A stretch of 64,000 nucleotides of DNA from the NCBI GenBank assembly GCA_021613375.1, contig CM038711.1, positions 17,795,194 to 17,859,193 of the forward strand, written 5' to 3'. Shown piece by piece: positions 1 through 26,959 of this stretch. The notes beneath the pieces were generated by a model. The model was not told the origin of the DNA. It saw only the letters and a program-made list of their open reading frames with translations, and did not search any database. The translations under genes were made by a program, and so were the position numbers. Numbering within the stretch: the stretch's first letter is position 1; every line of letters starts with the position of its first letter. The DNA comes from Megaleporinus macrocephalus. Taxonomy: Eukaryota > Chordata > Actinopteri > Characiformes > Anostomidae.

Positions 1-1208
1 TTTTTTTTTTTTTTTTGTGTGTTTTTTGGCACTTGCATGCTGGCTGTCATGTTGTGAATTTATTTATTTCTTGTGTCAAAACCTGTGGCTACAGATGGCG
101 TTGCTGTGCTAGTGGTGACTATTTCCTGATTGTATTTTGTTGTATTCTGTATATTTAGCATACAGTCCTGTTTACACTTTAGATTTTTCCTCTGCCTTTT
201 GGCCTACTTCCCCTGTCAGTCAAAAACCAGTTTTATCTGAGATTTTGGTGCATGCCTAATTTTAATAAATCATGTTTTCGATCTTAGTTTTGTAGTCTGA
301 TTTAATCTGCCGTGATTCTTCCTGCGACACCAGGTAGAAAAAGGATGTCTGTTGACGTTTTAACAGCAACTTTTTTTTTTTCTTTTTTTTTTTTAGGGAT
401 GACTGTAAATTGTAATTTCTTGATTTAGTTTAAATCTTTAATACCTGACTAATGGATCAACACTACACGAGAGGTGTAAGCACTCATGCTATGCATATTT
501 CATACATTTGTGCTTTCAGGCTGCACCACCTGAATAGATTCGGATCATAGCTTATAACAGGGGTTGTAAATTCACATGGGATACAGTGTTAGCCAGCGTT
601 CTTGTAAGTGTGGTCATGTGTTTTCTTATCACTAGACTTTTACCTCATATATCGTTAGGTGCAGCTCCTCTCTCTTCAGCATCAACACTTTACATTACAG
701 AGTACTGTAATATGATACACCCCTTGGCAGGAGGGTTAGTCCTTTTTATTTATATGTATAAATGTATGTGTGCATGTATGTCACATTAGTTTGACAAGTC
801 TGTAGGCTGTACAGTATGAATTTTTCAAAAACTCTTAGCATAAGCATGATTTTTCAATGGTAGAACATGCAACACACTGAACACTCACTTTAATAGGTTA
901 TCTAAAAGGTAATCTTATCACTAAAATGCCTTTGGAAAAATGAGCCCTGCTTAGCTCTCTCTGGAATGTCAGAAGTTAGAATACACAACTTCTGTTTAGT
1001 ATAGGGATCTTAGCAGCAACCTTACCGCTGTCCATGACTTTGTCTCAGTAACATAATGTGTGCATAGAACATGTTTTGAACCTGTGTTCAAAATCCAGTA
1101 GCGGCACTAGCTATTTATCAATTGAGAACAAAGATGGTGTATGCGTTCTATCTATACTGCTCTGTTGGTGCGCACACTTGTATAAAACAACCCCTAAATG
1201 GCTCTTAT
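1..1208. other. Flank or intron 1 of idh2, no gene seen
   Basis: AT-rich non-coding sequence with several poly-T runs. No open frame here resembles a mitochondrial targeting exon, and there is no CpG-rich promoter-like stretch. It is probably intron 1 or the 5' flank of idh2; the true first exon is likely to the left of the window. Confidence 0.5.
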
Positions 1209-1995
1209 TAGAGATGGGAGGATCAATCGGCTATGTATCGGTATCGGCCGATTTTTTTATCAAAATATGCGATCAGTGATCAGCGTCAAACAAATCAGCC
1301 TAATTTCTGTGATTACAACTAGCGTTTCATCCAGGAAGAGAAGACCTCCTTGAAACCAACTCTGGCCAGCTCCCTGCAATTCCTATTTAAACCATTGGGT
1401 GAAAATACATACGGTTTAATTTTCCACAGACTGTCTAAAGCAGCGGCGTCGCAAGACTGTTTAAGCGTTCACTGCATGTGCTGATAGAAAATATAGCGTC
1501 CGTTTGGCAGTGTTTTACCGTATGTGACACAGACTCATCCGGGACGTTTTTAAAATGTGTCAAATCAGCGGGTCTTGTGGGAACCAAGACAGACATTTAA
1601 CACTACTAATCTGATACGGCACTACACGTGGCTGAATACAGTGAGTATCAGCAAACAATAGAGCTAGCACGCGCAGCTACCACAAAACAAACAACCCAGA
1701 ACACCGTGCAGACCAGATCTGACCAGTACGAACAGTACGGCAGCAACAATTCTAGATCTGCATTTAATGATTGCAGATTGTCGTTTAAAATAACCCAGAG
1801 TCTGCATTTATTTAATTAGCTTTTGTCGTTTTGGATCCTTAATTTAAATTGAATGATTGCAGTATTGGGGATATTTGTTTAATTTACTTAGTTTTATTTG
1901 ATGTAAATTTAGTTAAATATTATGCTATTTTATATGAGCTTGTTAAAAATGATGATTAACCATCAATCGGTATCGGCTATCCGCTGATCTTGTGT
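1209..1995 (+). mobile_element. Non-autonomous hAT-like element, copy 1
   Basis: The left end TAGAGATGGGAGGATCAATC is followed by ATCGGTATCGGCCG-type sequence. The same left end and the same interior, with the words CAGACCAGATCTGACC and GAGCTAGCACGC, occur in opposite orientation at 60246-61038, where an 8-bp near-perfect target duplication marks hAT-type insertion. This copy looks truncated on its right side near ATCGGTATCGGCTATCCGC, and no target duplication is found. The 63-codon open frame at 1628-1819 is part of the repeat, not a host gene. Confidence 0.7.
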
Positions 1996-17232
<15,237 letters not shown>

Positions 17233-17539
17233 AGGATCACAGGAGGCTGGTGAAAAGCATCTTGTCTTTTTGTACCTCATTTTTAACTTAAAGGTCATGA
17301 TAACCACATGCATTAAGCCTGAAGGGATAAGTTAAAACAGAAAAGAAATAAATAAAACTAGAAGTTATGTTCGTAGCAGTGCTGTTGGCTAAACTGTTGG
17401 CTAAACTGCCATCGGTCCACTCCATCACCCATCTCACCTCACAACTCCAAGGTTTTATTTTTGTAAGATGAAGTACTGTATGTCAAATACTGTATTATAC
17501 CATGGACAAAGTGATAAAGGGCCATTTCAGGAACCCTCT

Positions 17540-17545
17540 AATAAA
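17540..17545 (+). terminator. idh2: Likely idh2 poly(A) signal
   Basis: AATAAA lies 308 bases after the stop, before a T-rich and GT-containing stretch. Overlapping AATAAA words at 17347-17356 are a possible earlier signal. Confidence 0.6.
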
Positions 17546-19264
17546 TTTCTTTGAACCTCTCCTCTTGTACTATTTATAAACATGACAACACATGTTTTTT
17601 TTTTTTAAAGGCAAATAAATGTATTAATATACAGTATGTTCCAGAGCACAACATTAAACATAGAACTCTATTGACAGCATATACACATTGATGTGCAACA
17701 TAAGAATGAAAGCTTATACAAAACTAAAACTTAACATGCCCTCAGATGCTTGGCATGATGGCTCAAGCCTCAAGGACACATTTTGAAACAGCAAAACTCA
17801 CCCACTTCGCACTATGGGCTGCTTTTTTTTTATTTTTTTTCCTTTTTTCTTTCTCCTTCCTTCCTTCCCCTCCACTTCTCCTTTTAACATATCCACCCCT
17901 AGCCCCTCCCCCATTTTTTCTTTTTAAACATGTTGTATTAACAATGTAGCATTGCCTGGCTGGTTGGACCACAAATGTCCATGTAAAGCTAAGCAGAAAC
18001 AGAACACATTGTAAATTTTCTCAATCACTCTGGGCCGGGACTCTCTAGCCCTGTCACATGTCTGCAGACTGTCGTTCATCACTTCAGAGCTCTGTGCAGC
18101 AGTGATGGATGGAACACTCCCTTACAAACACAAGGGCAGTTAATATTTCTGTCTCAAGTTTTTCAGGGCATCATCTTCACATTCAGCCCTGGAGACCAAC
18201 AACAGCCATAGAATGAATGCATGTACACTTATTTCTAGTGATTTTGACACAGTGTTTCTTGTATGGTGCAGTGCCACGCGAACAAACGCAGGTATAGTAA
18301 AAACAAAAGTAGGCCTCAGCTACCGCATTCTCTCCCCTATCTATCATTTCAGACATTTTAAAGTACAGGGCTTTCCCAATATGGAACATCAAAAAGTCTG
18401 TTACTCTTGAGCATGCCAAGAAAATAACATTGCACAATAAATACAAGCTTCGTTATACCCTAATGGTACAATACTGAACTGTGTCCAGAAGGTGACGTGG
18501 ACTTGCCCCAGGCAAACCAGAATGCAACAGACACTAAGGCTTCCTTGCAATAGGCCAGTCCACTGGACACACATCCTACATGCTTTATTTAAAAAAACAA
18601 GAAGAAAAAAACAGCTAACACTGCAGAGGAAGATTTTTGAAGGTTATTGTGTATGTCAAAAGAAAACATCATAAAACAAAAAAAAAACCAAATGATAAAG
18701 CCCAATCTAAACGTGGAAGAAATGTGTACTTTTTCCAGCTTTGGTTATGTCCAAACAGGCCTTTTCTAGTAGCTGCTAACTTGCAGGACAAGCCACTGAG
18801 CTATAGCTTACTATTGTGCTTTTAATATCAAGTCAGTTACAATGCCAGTGGCTCCAATTTCTTGAAAAGAGCTAGGGATTGTCTTTTATGGATAAGTGCC
18901 TCTGTACATACTGTTTCACTGCACTATTAAATTAAGCCCAAAATATTTCTCCTCACTGCTGCTGTTCAACAAGTGGAAAATGACATTAGGATGTTATTCA
19001 TCACAATGCATTTTCAGTAGTTGCTGTCCTCCTTTTACTACTGTGTCTGTGTGACTCCTAAATGTAGCTTTATGCTCAGTTTAAATGGAACTCGAGCAGC
19101 AGTTTCTAGCCAGAAGGGGGAATAAAAAGATCTCACTTCCTCTTAGAAAGAACTCAAAATGGATCCCAGTGCAGGCACTAGGCAGCCATTTCCTCATCGG
19201 TCCATCTCGAAGCCATGAGTGCTACAGGAACAACCTTGGCTGTTTCAGTCTCTTATGAAGCTGC
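17546..19264 (-). other. znf710: znf710 3' UTR and the junction with idh2
   Basis: 1.7 kb between the two stop codons, without host coding. Most is probably the long znf710 3' UTR. Reverse-strand AATAAA words at about 18582 and 17828 are candidate ends, and poly-T/pyrimidine runs are at 17821-17880. The two 3' ends may come within a few hundred bases of each other or overlap. Confidence 0.5.
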
Positions 19265-19428
19265 CTATGCTGTGGCGTAACGGGCAGCAGCCTTGGTGTA
19301 ATTGTAGTAGCCTAGCTCGGCCAGTTTCGCCAGGTCTTGTGCGTTGTTACTGGCCAGGTTTTCCCTTTCGCTGTAGTCAAAACTCTCCTCCTCATAGTCC
19401 TCCTGGCCCTCCATGTCAGGGATGGTGT
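19265..19428 (-). CDS. znf710: znf710 terminal coding exon
   Basis: Encodes DTIPDMEGQEDYEEESFDYS through AAARYATA and a TAG stop at 19265-19267. Acceptor CTCTACAG. This is the acidic C-terminal tail, which carries no finger. Confidence 0.92.
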
Positions 19429-22400
19429 CTGTAGAGGGAAATACAGCATTTGAGTCCACAGCGGTTTTCACAACACAGGCTTATAGTTGCGTCATACAGG
19501 CGTATAAGCTGTATTCCCTCTCTGTAGTGGTACAGTAGAATATTTTGAAATTATAGTCACTATCAAGAAGCATTTTTTTTAAGAATTTCACTTGCAGCAT
19601 TTTTGGTGTCAATAGTTTGTATCATGCTGTGTTCTGTATTGCAGGCATTCCTTAAATCTGACACATGTACTTGTTTTTTTATTATGTACCATATCTTTAA
19701 ATAACTTAAATAAGCATATATGGAAGGTTTTTTTGTAGTAAGATAACCCAAACATCACTGCTGAACCTCCCTACTCATATTACTCAACTGATGATATTAC
19801 ATGGTACATTACAAATGCAATTTATTGTAGCCATAAACATGCGTTGCTACCTTGTCCATCTGATGATCCATCCAGAATGCCATGCTTGACCTTCATGTGC
19901 CGACTAAGGTTTCCTTTTAGATTGAACTTGCTGGTGCAGTAGGGACACTTGAAGGGCTTGCTGCCAGCATGAAGGTGCATGTGTCCGAGGAGATTGTACA
20001 TTCTGTTGAAAGACTTTCCGCACACCTACAAAACCAAAAAGGCAAACCCAGTCAGATGAGTTGGCATTAGAGGGAAAACGACAATAACTGTTATTGTGAT
20101 AAACAATGCGTTTTTGTGAGCATCGTATGAATATAAAAAGCACTAGCCAACTGCATGTTTCATTATGTTTCACTGGATGTAGGGCTGAGCAGTGTTGCAC
20201 TACTAGCACATTGTGTCACTCTGTCAGACTATAGTGACATATATAGTGTACACATTGGGCATTATATTTCTATAACCTAATTAAGCCAGTTCTGAGATTC
20301 TGTAGTTATTCTGGATGTGGGGGTTTATTGCTTTTGTCTCACCTTGCATTTAAAGGGCTTGACAGGAAGGTGGACGATCATGTGGGTTTTGAGGGTTTGT
20401 TTCTGGACGAAGGTCTTGAAGCACACATGGCACTGAAAGGGCCGCACGCTGGTGTGAATCAGCATGTGTCGCTTCAGATTGGCTGAAAGGGTGAACTCGC
20501 GAGAGCACACATCACATTTGTACTCCTTCATACCCTGTCAGAGAGACAAAACAAAGTGTTATACTGTAACTTCTAAGAAGATCATCTTATGTTTACTGTT
20601 GGCTCTGTTTCACTGTGCAGACTTGCTGAGAGGAAAAAGGAGTTAGTGGAATTAAATAAGAAATGGAGCCAGTTGCCATAGACACTGCTGATTCTATAGG
20701 CTGGTTCTGCTATTGTTGCTTGCGCACAAGAATTCATAATACAAAAATGGGGAAAATAAGCTGAACAGGCGCGCGCACACACACTGTAGTCATCACACTG
20801 CTGTAGGACAGATAGACAAGAACCATTACATATATGGTGTTGAGAGCCCACCAGCTCCACCAGGTGTTCTAGAGTCTGTAGTGCCCAGCCACTGGAAAGA
20901 AATGTACGTTCCTTGTTGGGAAATTTGGTTCAGCTTGCCCTTAGCTAAACTATCAAAACATTCAATTAATTTATAGAGAAAGTGCTTTATCTTGCATACA
21001 TTGATGCCAACGATGACCTCCGTTTCTATGGGCAATAAAAGATTTCTTATGTAAGCAACATTGATATCTCAATATGCTATTTTTTTTTTGTAATGAGTTT
21101 CCTTTTTATTTAATTTAAATCAACTAACATGTTGCTATTGGCCTTTTTTAGCAATTATATGGGCACCATAGTATACTGATGTTATATAAGAACATTGGTG
21201 ATCTATGGTCAAATTAGGTTTAACTAAGGGGAGATCTTTGCATAGTTTTGGGGTCTGATGGTACTATGGTGGATTAAGCGTCCCAAGTAACCACCAGATT
21301 TGATTAAACGCTTAAATGGAAAAGAGATGAAAAGACAGTGGTGTCTAGTATTTGCAGTGTGATCAACTGTTCATAAAACAAATTAAACAAAAACTCCAGA
21401 CAGATTCCATTACAATGTGATGTTTGGCAGTGAAATGCGTTGCTTGAAAAATTTTAAGTTTTTATGAAGGCTTAATTGGTGTTCACTAAGGGACTGTGAA
21501 TGCATCGTGTAGGACATTGTATAAACATCTTTTACAGTAAAGTGTTATAAGAAATTATAATAACCAGACTTCACTTCCCATTTTAGGAAGCTAAAGACAG
21601 CTTAACTTTACAGTGAGTACATGCCCTGTGTTTTGGTTTGTAATGCAGCTGACCTGTGACCCACTTTGTTTACGGAGTCATAAAGGGATGAATCACAGCT
21701 ATAGAATGAGGGATGCAAGACGGAACTTTCGGCAGTATGATATTCACAGCACAAAGCACACGTGACAAAAGTCCCTTCCTTATAGGTGCTAGAAACAAGA
21801 TGGGGGAGAGCTCTAGAGCAGCTCAGGAAGTGGATTGGATGATTATCACAGAGAGGGTGGGATCTGACTGAAAGGGGATCAGTTTACACTAAAACCTGTT
21901 TCGGCAACCTGAGTCTCATGACGTGCTGCTTCACATGCTATGCTTTACAAGCTCATATACAAGAACCAACTCAGTTGTATTAATTACACATTCTGCTATG
22001 CATGTGTTCTTAGATCTTAGTCAACTGTGGGATTGGAGTTGAAAAACAAGGGCAATAGTTCACATAACATAAATAAGGAAGGCTGGAGGTGAATGGCAAA
22101 TAAAAGCAGTGAGGTTAAAAGTACCTTGTGTTCGAGGGCCTGCTGTGTTAGTACCTTGTGCGTGAGCATGTGCTGTTTAAGGTGGTGAATCTGCACAAAC
22201 TCCATCCCGCACTCGGAGCAGACGTAGGGCCGCATGTTCTGGTGCTTCATCAAATGATTCTGCAGCTGGCTGCGGTAGGCGAAAGACTTGTGGCACTCGC
22301 TGCACTGGAAGGTGGTGGGCCCCTGGTGACTGACCTGATGGCGCCTGAGATGGGCATGCGTGGGGAACTCCATGCCGCACTGTGTGCACACATGGCAGTG

Positions 22401-23639
22401 GCCGTTCTCGTGCTTGGCCTCATGGGTCCGCAGCTCACTAGGGTAGGCAAAGCCACGGCCACAGAAGCGGCAGCTGTAGGGTTTGATGTCACTGTGCTGG
22501 AGCATGTGGCGCTTGAGGTGGCTGGTCTGCGTGAAGGCCTTCTTGCAGACGGTGCACTTGTGCGGCCGTGTGCCCTGGTGTGTGAGCAGGTGTGTCTGCA
22601 GGTGGCTGGGCTGCTTGAAAAGCTTGCCGCAGTGCAGGCACTCATGTGGCTTGATGCCGTTGTGGCCCAGGATGTGCGTTACCAGGTTGTACTTGGAGGT
22701 ATACGACTTCTCACACATGCGGCACTTCCAGCGCTTCAGACCCTCACCCACATCTACGCAGTACGACTCGTCAATCTGCACGTTGATGTCCAGCCGGTCG
22801 ATCTGCATCCGACGCCCAACGGAATTTTCGCCGTCAGCCCACATTGCTGCCTGTCCGCCCTCCTCATACTCCCCTGCCAGACCCATTTCTGCTGCTTCGT
22901 AGGCAACCACACTAGACTCGTAGTAGCGCCTCATCACAGGGCTCACCTCCTCATCTGCCGTCTTGATGTTCAATGCTGTGTCCTCCTCCTGGTCTTCCTC
23001 TTTTCCACATTCTTCTTCAGCCCGACTGGCTACTGCCCTCTCCCGGGTCACAGGGCTGCGCTCAGCAACTCGAGAGTCTGTGTCGGAGTCTGCATCCGTC
23101 TGCTGGTTGCTTGGCTCCTTCACATACTCTGTGCAGTCTTTGCTGTTCTGCTCTTCCTTTAATAGTACCCTGTGGGGTGCAAGGTCCAACACTTCGGACT
23201 CGCTATCAGTGTGATGAACATGTGAATGGTAACAGGGGCTGGAATAATCAGGCTTCTCTCCTTTCACACGAGTCTGTATCTCTGGGGACTTTGCAGTTGG
23301 CACCACTGTCTCGACTTCACTTCGAGGTCTCTTGGTCCTTCCCCGGGGCCCTGGACGCCTCCGCTCGGGCCCGTAAGAGCCCTCTGGCCTCTTGTCCTCC
23401 CCATCAGGCTCAGCGAGATAGTCTCCGTTGGCCCCAATAAGCTGGTCAGCATACTCATACTCCATTGATTCTTGAGGGGGAGGGGGACCCTCACGTGCCT
23501 CTCCTGTGTAGAAGCCATTGGGGGCAATGGTGGCTCCAAAGATCTCATTCTGAGATATGAGGCCCAGCACAGCAGCCTGGGCCAGAGACAGGACCACCAC
23601 AGGGTCGGTCTGTGTGCCAGCATCCACTGCATGCTCCAT
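19265..23639 (-). CDS. znf710: ZNF710 C2H2 zinc-finger protein, four certain coding exons
   Basis: A nuclear sequence-specific DNA-binding protein of the ZNF710/ZNF366 group. Exons 22155-23639, 20343-20534, 19851-20025 and 19265-19428 join in frame into 671 residues (human about 664). The N-terminus MEHAVDAGTQTDPVVVLSLA matches the human start region (GTQTD, VVVLSLAQAAVLG). Residues 50-300 are acidic and low in complexity, with a basic nuclear-signal-like patch at about 93-106. Eleven C2H2 fingers span 306 to 607: seven in the first exon, two in the second, the tenth split between exons after C-x-x, and the eleventh with Hx4H spacing. The tail (608-671) is acidic, then ends YYNYTKAAARYATA. 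The finger array is close to human; the linker region is not. It is tail to tail with idh2. The start may be further upstream; see 25737-25781. Confidence 0.95.
19851..20025 (-). CDS. znf710: znf710 exon with fingers 10 (second half) and 11
   Basis: Begins VCGKSFNRMYNLLGHMHLHA and ends SSDGQ plus one base. Finger 10 is split by the upstream intron between its two cysteines. Finger 11 is CPYC...HMKVKH. Acceptor TTTTGTAG, donor AAG|GTAGCA. The flanking introns 19429-19850 and 20026-20342 are non-coding. Confidence 0.95.
20343..20534 (-). CDS. znf710: znf710 exon with fingers 8, 9 and the start of 10
   Basis: 64 whole codons, GMKEYKCDVCSREFTLSANL through VKPFKCK. It is nearly identical in type to the human segment (KEFKCEVCGREFTLQANMKR). 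Acceptor CTGACAG, donor AAG|GTGAGA. Confidence 0.96.
20535..22154. other. znf710 intron between fingers 7 and 8
   Basis: 1.6 kb, non-coding and AT-rich. Just inside its 5' end (22125-22154) lies the alternative in-frame donor described under findings. Confidence 0.7.
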
Positions 23640-23687
23640 CACTTTAGTGTAGCAGCGGACCAGAGGAACATTTTGCTGCTGCTCCTC
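22155..23687 (-). CDS. znf710: znf710 large 5' coding exon, fingers 1-7
   Basis: The acceptor TTTTCTTAAAG sits before 23687 and the donor AAG|GTACTA after 22155. The ATG at 23639-23637 is in strong context (G at -3, G at +4) and matches the human start. Sixteen in-frame codons precede it without a stop, so the exon can also be read through from an upstream exon. It encodes the acidic N-terminal half and seven fingers (C306 to H494). GC is clearly higher than in the introns. Confidence 0.95.
23639..23671 (-). promoter_or_regulatory. Out-of-frame upstream ORF overlapping the znf710 ATG
   Basis: A ten-codon frame, MFLWSAATLK, starts at 23671 with A at -3 and ends in TGA whose A is the first base of the znf710 ATG (TGATG). 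This geometry is known to allow termination and re-initiation. It matters only if the 5' exon used does not already supply an in-frame start. Confidence 0.4.
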
Positions 23688-25736
23688 CTTTAAGAAAACA
23701 GAATAGATACAGTCAATCCAGTGGTAGTAGCAACAGTAAAAACAATTACAAAAAAGCCTGCACAGCAAAGTCATGGCAGCAGTCACTACACCAGAATCCT
23801 AGCAACCATGTCAATGCAACAGCATCACCGGAGCTGACGAGAGAACTACCAAAGTGACAAATGCAGGGCAAGGACAATACTATCTGTTTAAAACTGCTAG
23901 ACATGGTCTCTTAAACATCCCAAAACAATGGTTGTATGAATTTATTTGGGGAGAGAAAAAGAGAGAGATTCTATGTTCAGAAAAGGCTGAGAGCACATTA
24001 GATGGAGAAGATAAAGCAGATCTATGTAAAGCGCCATGCTTCCTTCCTCAACGGCCTTTAAAAGAACACCGAGCACAAAGGGAGCCCAGGTCTAACCAGG
24101 AAGTCCACATCCGTGGACTGTCCACAGCATTTCCTGTGAAGTCAAGCCATGCCATTACTGACCTAGAGAGCTGTTAGCATGCTAGTATCCACAGCTAACA
24201 CTAATGTGGTTACAGAGAAACCTGGAGTTTAGAGTTTCACTCCACAAACAAACATGAGCACAGCTGATGGGGAAGGCTAATAATGTTGAACTCAAATGGT
24301 CTGCTTTAGTCTTATTGGTCTGCTTGAGGCCAATAAACTGCTGTGAACAACGGAACATCATGAGAGACGTTGTCACCGGCCCTCTTTCTGGCCAAAGCAC
24401 CTTTGAAAAAACGTTAACGCTTCAGTCAGATCTGCAACAAGGTGTTACCTTGATAGGTGTAGATACACAAACCCGGGTGAATGCGGATTTGCGCATATGC
24501 AAACAGTTTGCATAAGAATACACAAGTGAAAGAGTCATAGTGATTGGCAGCTGTAAAATGGGGAAAGAGAGAGAAAGGCAGAAGTGAGAGAGAGAGACAG
24601 AGAGAGAAAAGAGAGAAGGGGAACCTGGATGCCCTGATAACCACGTCATTTATAATTACTGCTTTTAAAGCAGACAGAGTGAGGGAGAGAGAGAGAGACA
24701 GGGAAAGATTGAGTGAGTGAGGGAGAGAGAGAGATTGAAAGGAGAGTGAGAGAAAGAGTGAGGCAGGGAAGGGTGATTGAGGGAGCATGTGAAAGAAGGA
24801 GAGCGAAAGAGGAAAAAAAGAAAGGAGGGGGTGGGGGATGAGTGAGTGTGTGAGTGAGCAAGAGAGAGAGAGAGAGAAGAGAAAGAGAGAGAGGAGGGAG
24901 GGGAGTGAGAGAGAAAGATAAAGAGAGATAAAGAGAGAAAGAGTGAGAGGAAAAGAGCAGAGAGAGGGAGGGGTGGCGGGGGATGAGAGACTGAGAAACA
25001 GAGAGAGAGAGAGAGTGAGTGTACAAGAGAGAGAAAGATAAAGAGAGAGACAGAAAGAGGGAGTGGGAGGGGTTGCGGGGAGTGAGAGACTGAAAGAGAG
25101 AGAGGGTGAGAAAATAGAGAGAGAGAGAGAGAGGGAGGAGGGAGGGAGTAGGAAAGAGAAGGAGCAGAGAAAAAAACATGACAAAATGAAAGGCAGAGAA
25201 AATGAAAGACAGAAAGACAAATGAAAGAGAGAGCCAGTCAGGCAGGATAGCAGCCGCAGCTCTAAGAGGAGAGGTGAACTGAATGTAAAAATAGTTTTAG
25301 AAAACAAAAACTATAGGACTAAGACATAATAGATAAGAGAGAGAAAGAGGGAGATAAAGAGAGGCAGACATACCACAGTTGAACCAGAAAGACAATGAAT
25401 GTATGAACCTGTGTTTGAGTGTACTGTGTGTGTGTGTGAGGGAGTGAGAGAGTGAGTGAAACAGAAAGAGATAACAAGAGAGACATACTGTTGTTAAAAC
25501 AGACAGAAGCGCTAAAGAGGACAGACAGAAATCAGAGACAACTTTAACTGCTCTTATCAGTGAACGGCATTCTCTTGACTCTGAAAACTCATTTCATGAG
25601 CCCCAATTAAGAGAAAACATCAAGAAGTCAAAACTTTTTCAATTTACAATTAAGAAACCTAAAAGACTGAATTGGATCAGGCGTGCGGGCCCGTGTGCCC
25701 TGTTTAAACTGAGTCGAGTTAAGGCTAAGTACTCAC
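23688..25736. other. znf710 first intron, with a purine tract
   Basis: No coding is supported. From about 24560 to 25225 the + strand is almost pure A/G, (GA)n-rich, broken by a normal stretch at 24622-24672. The long - strand frame here (24426-25307, Ser/Leu-rich) is an artefact of that tract. Confidence 0.75.
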
Positions 25737-25781
25737 CACATTGCTCCTGGTGTGATGTTTAAGGTGTTTCAGGGCTCTCAT
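25737..25781 (-). CDS. znf710: Candidate 5' coding exon of znf710
   Basis: On the - strand an ATG at 25781 (A at -3), preceded two codons upstream by an in-frame TGA, opens fifteen codons MRALKHLKHHTRSNV. These end exactly at a strong donor GTG|GTGAGTACTT. Joined to the acceptor at 23687 it stays in the main znf710 frame and adds 31 residues before MEHAV. A TATAAATA box lies 38-45 bases upstream of the ATG, and an acceptor-like CTCTCCCTCAG also ends just there, so it could be a first or an internal exon. I do not remember this extension in human ZNF710. This is an inference from splice and phase. Confidence 0.45.
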
Positions 25782-25818
25782 CCTTCAAGTGAAGTGTGGA
25801 GCAAAAAAACCCACCTCC

Positions 25819-25826
25819 TATTTATA
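25819..25826 (-). promoter_or_regulatory. TATA-like box before the candidate znf710 5' exon
   Basis: TATAAATA on the - strand, 38-45 bases upstream of the candidate ATG. A start 25-30 bases downstream would give a very short leader. A (TC)n/(CA)n array lies just behind it. Confidence 0.3.
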
Positions 25827-25902
25827 TCTGAGGGAGAGAAAGAGGCGGTCCCTCTGCTCATCCTCCGCCTACTGTTGCTGTTATCAGAACTGACTGTGCC
25901 GG

Positions 25903-25928
25903 CCTCTTTCTCTCTCTCTCGCTCGCCT

Positions 25929-25973
<45 letters not shown>

Positions 25974-26600
25974 TTCTGTTTGTCGCTCTCTCTCTCTTTT
26001 TTTTCTATCTCACTCTCGCTCTTTCCTCTTGCTCTCTCTCTCGCTTTTCCCTCTTGCTCTTCCTCTTTTAATCTCTCTCTATTTCTATCTCTTTTTTGCT
26101 TGCTCTCTTTCTCTTTTATTCTCTTCCTATTTTGGTCTCTCTTGCTTTCTGTCTTTCTTTTTTTCCCTTGCCCTTTCTTTTCTCTCTCTGGCTCTTTCTT
26201 TTTCCCCTCATCTCTTTTGTGCTCTCTTGCTTTTATTTGCTCACCATTTCTATCTTTCACCCTGTTTTTTTCTTTTAATCTGTCTTTCTTTCTTTCTTTC
26301 TTTCTTTTTCTTTCTTTCTTTCTTTCTTTCTTTCTCGCCCTTTCTCTCTTGTTCTTTCTGTTTTTCCCCCAGTCTCTTTCTGTTTTTTTCTTTCACTCGC
26401 TCTTTCTTTCTTTCTCTCTGTCTGACACACACACACACACGTGCACACACACACCCATTTCTTCTTTCTCTTTCCTTCTTGCTCCCCCCTCCCTTCTCCC
26501 CCCATCTCTTTCTCTTTTCTTTCTCTCGCTCTTTCTCTCTCTTACTCACACACACACAGATACACACACACACACACTTCTGTATTACTTCTCTTTCTCA

Positions 26601-26648
<48 letters not shown>
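25903..26648. repeat. Long pyrimidine tract passing into (CA)n
   Basis: (TC)n, TTTC repeats (clear at about 26285-26335) and T-rich pyrimidine sequence run for over 500 bases with few purines, then (CA)n blocks follow at 26424-26450, 26547-26577 and 26598-26648. The long Ser/Leu/Phe-rich or Lys/Glu-rich frames in both directions are artefacts of this composition. Confidence 0.95.
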
Positions 26649-26649
<1 letters not shown>

Positions 26650-26959
26650 CTTGACCCTTTAACAAACATATTTCTCTAAAAAGCCCAAACAAACAAAAGC
26701 TAGTGGTTCAATTCTTTACACACTCACACGTGCTTGTGCTCACACACACACCTCAGAGGCATGTACTTCAAACACACAAACATGCTTCCAGCCATCAACA
26801 CACAAAACACACATCTGTAATCACGGGTAGGTTGTCAGTGTCAGATAAAGCAAAAGATGTGTTGAAATCTTTTACTTCCTAGAGTAGCTGCAGTGTAGTT
26901 ACGCCAGGTCTGTTTATTTCCAAATTTCAAATAATTAAGCTGCAAGACGTTACACAATG

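Noticed and set aside
22158..23440. 334- and 155-codon + strand frames opposite znf710
   Set aside because: Antisense shadows of the GC-rich zinc-finger exon. The - strand encodes conserved C2H2 fingers.
24426..25307. 293-codon - strand open frame (Ser/Leu-rich)
   Set aside because: Product of a (GA)n purine tract, which lacks stops in the complementary frames. No domain, no codon-like structure.
25752..26679. Very long + strand frames rich in Ser, Leu and Phe ending in Thr-His repeats
   Set aside because: Direct translation of (TC)n, (TTTC)n and (CA)n repeats.
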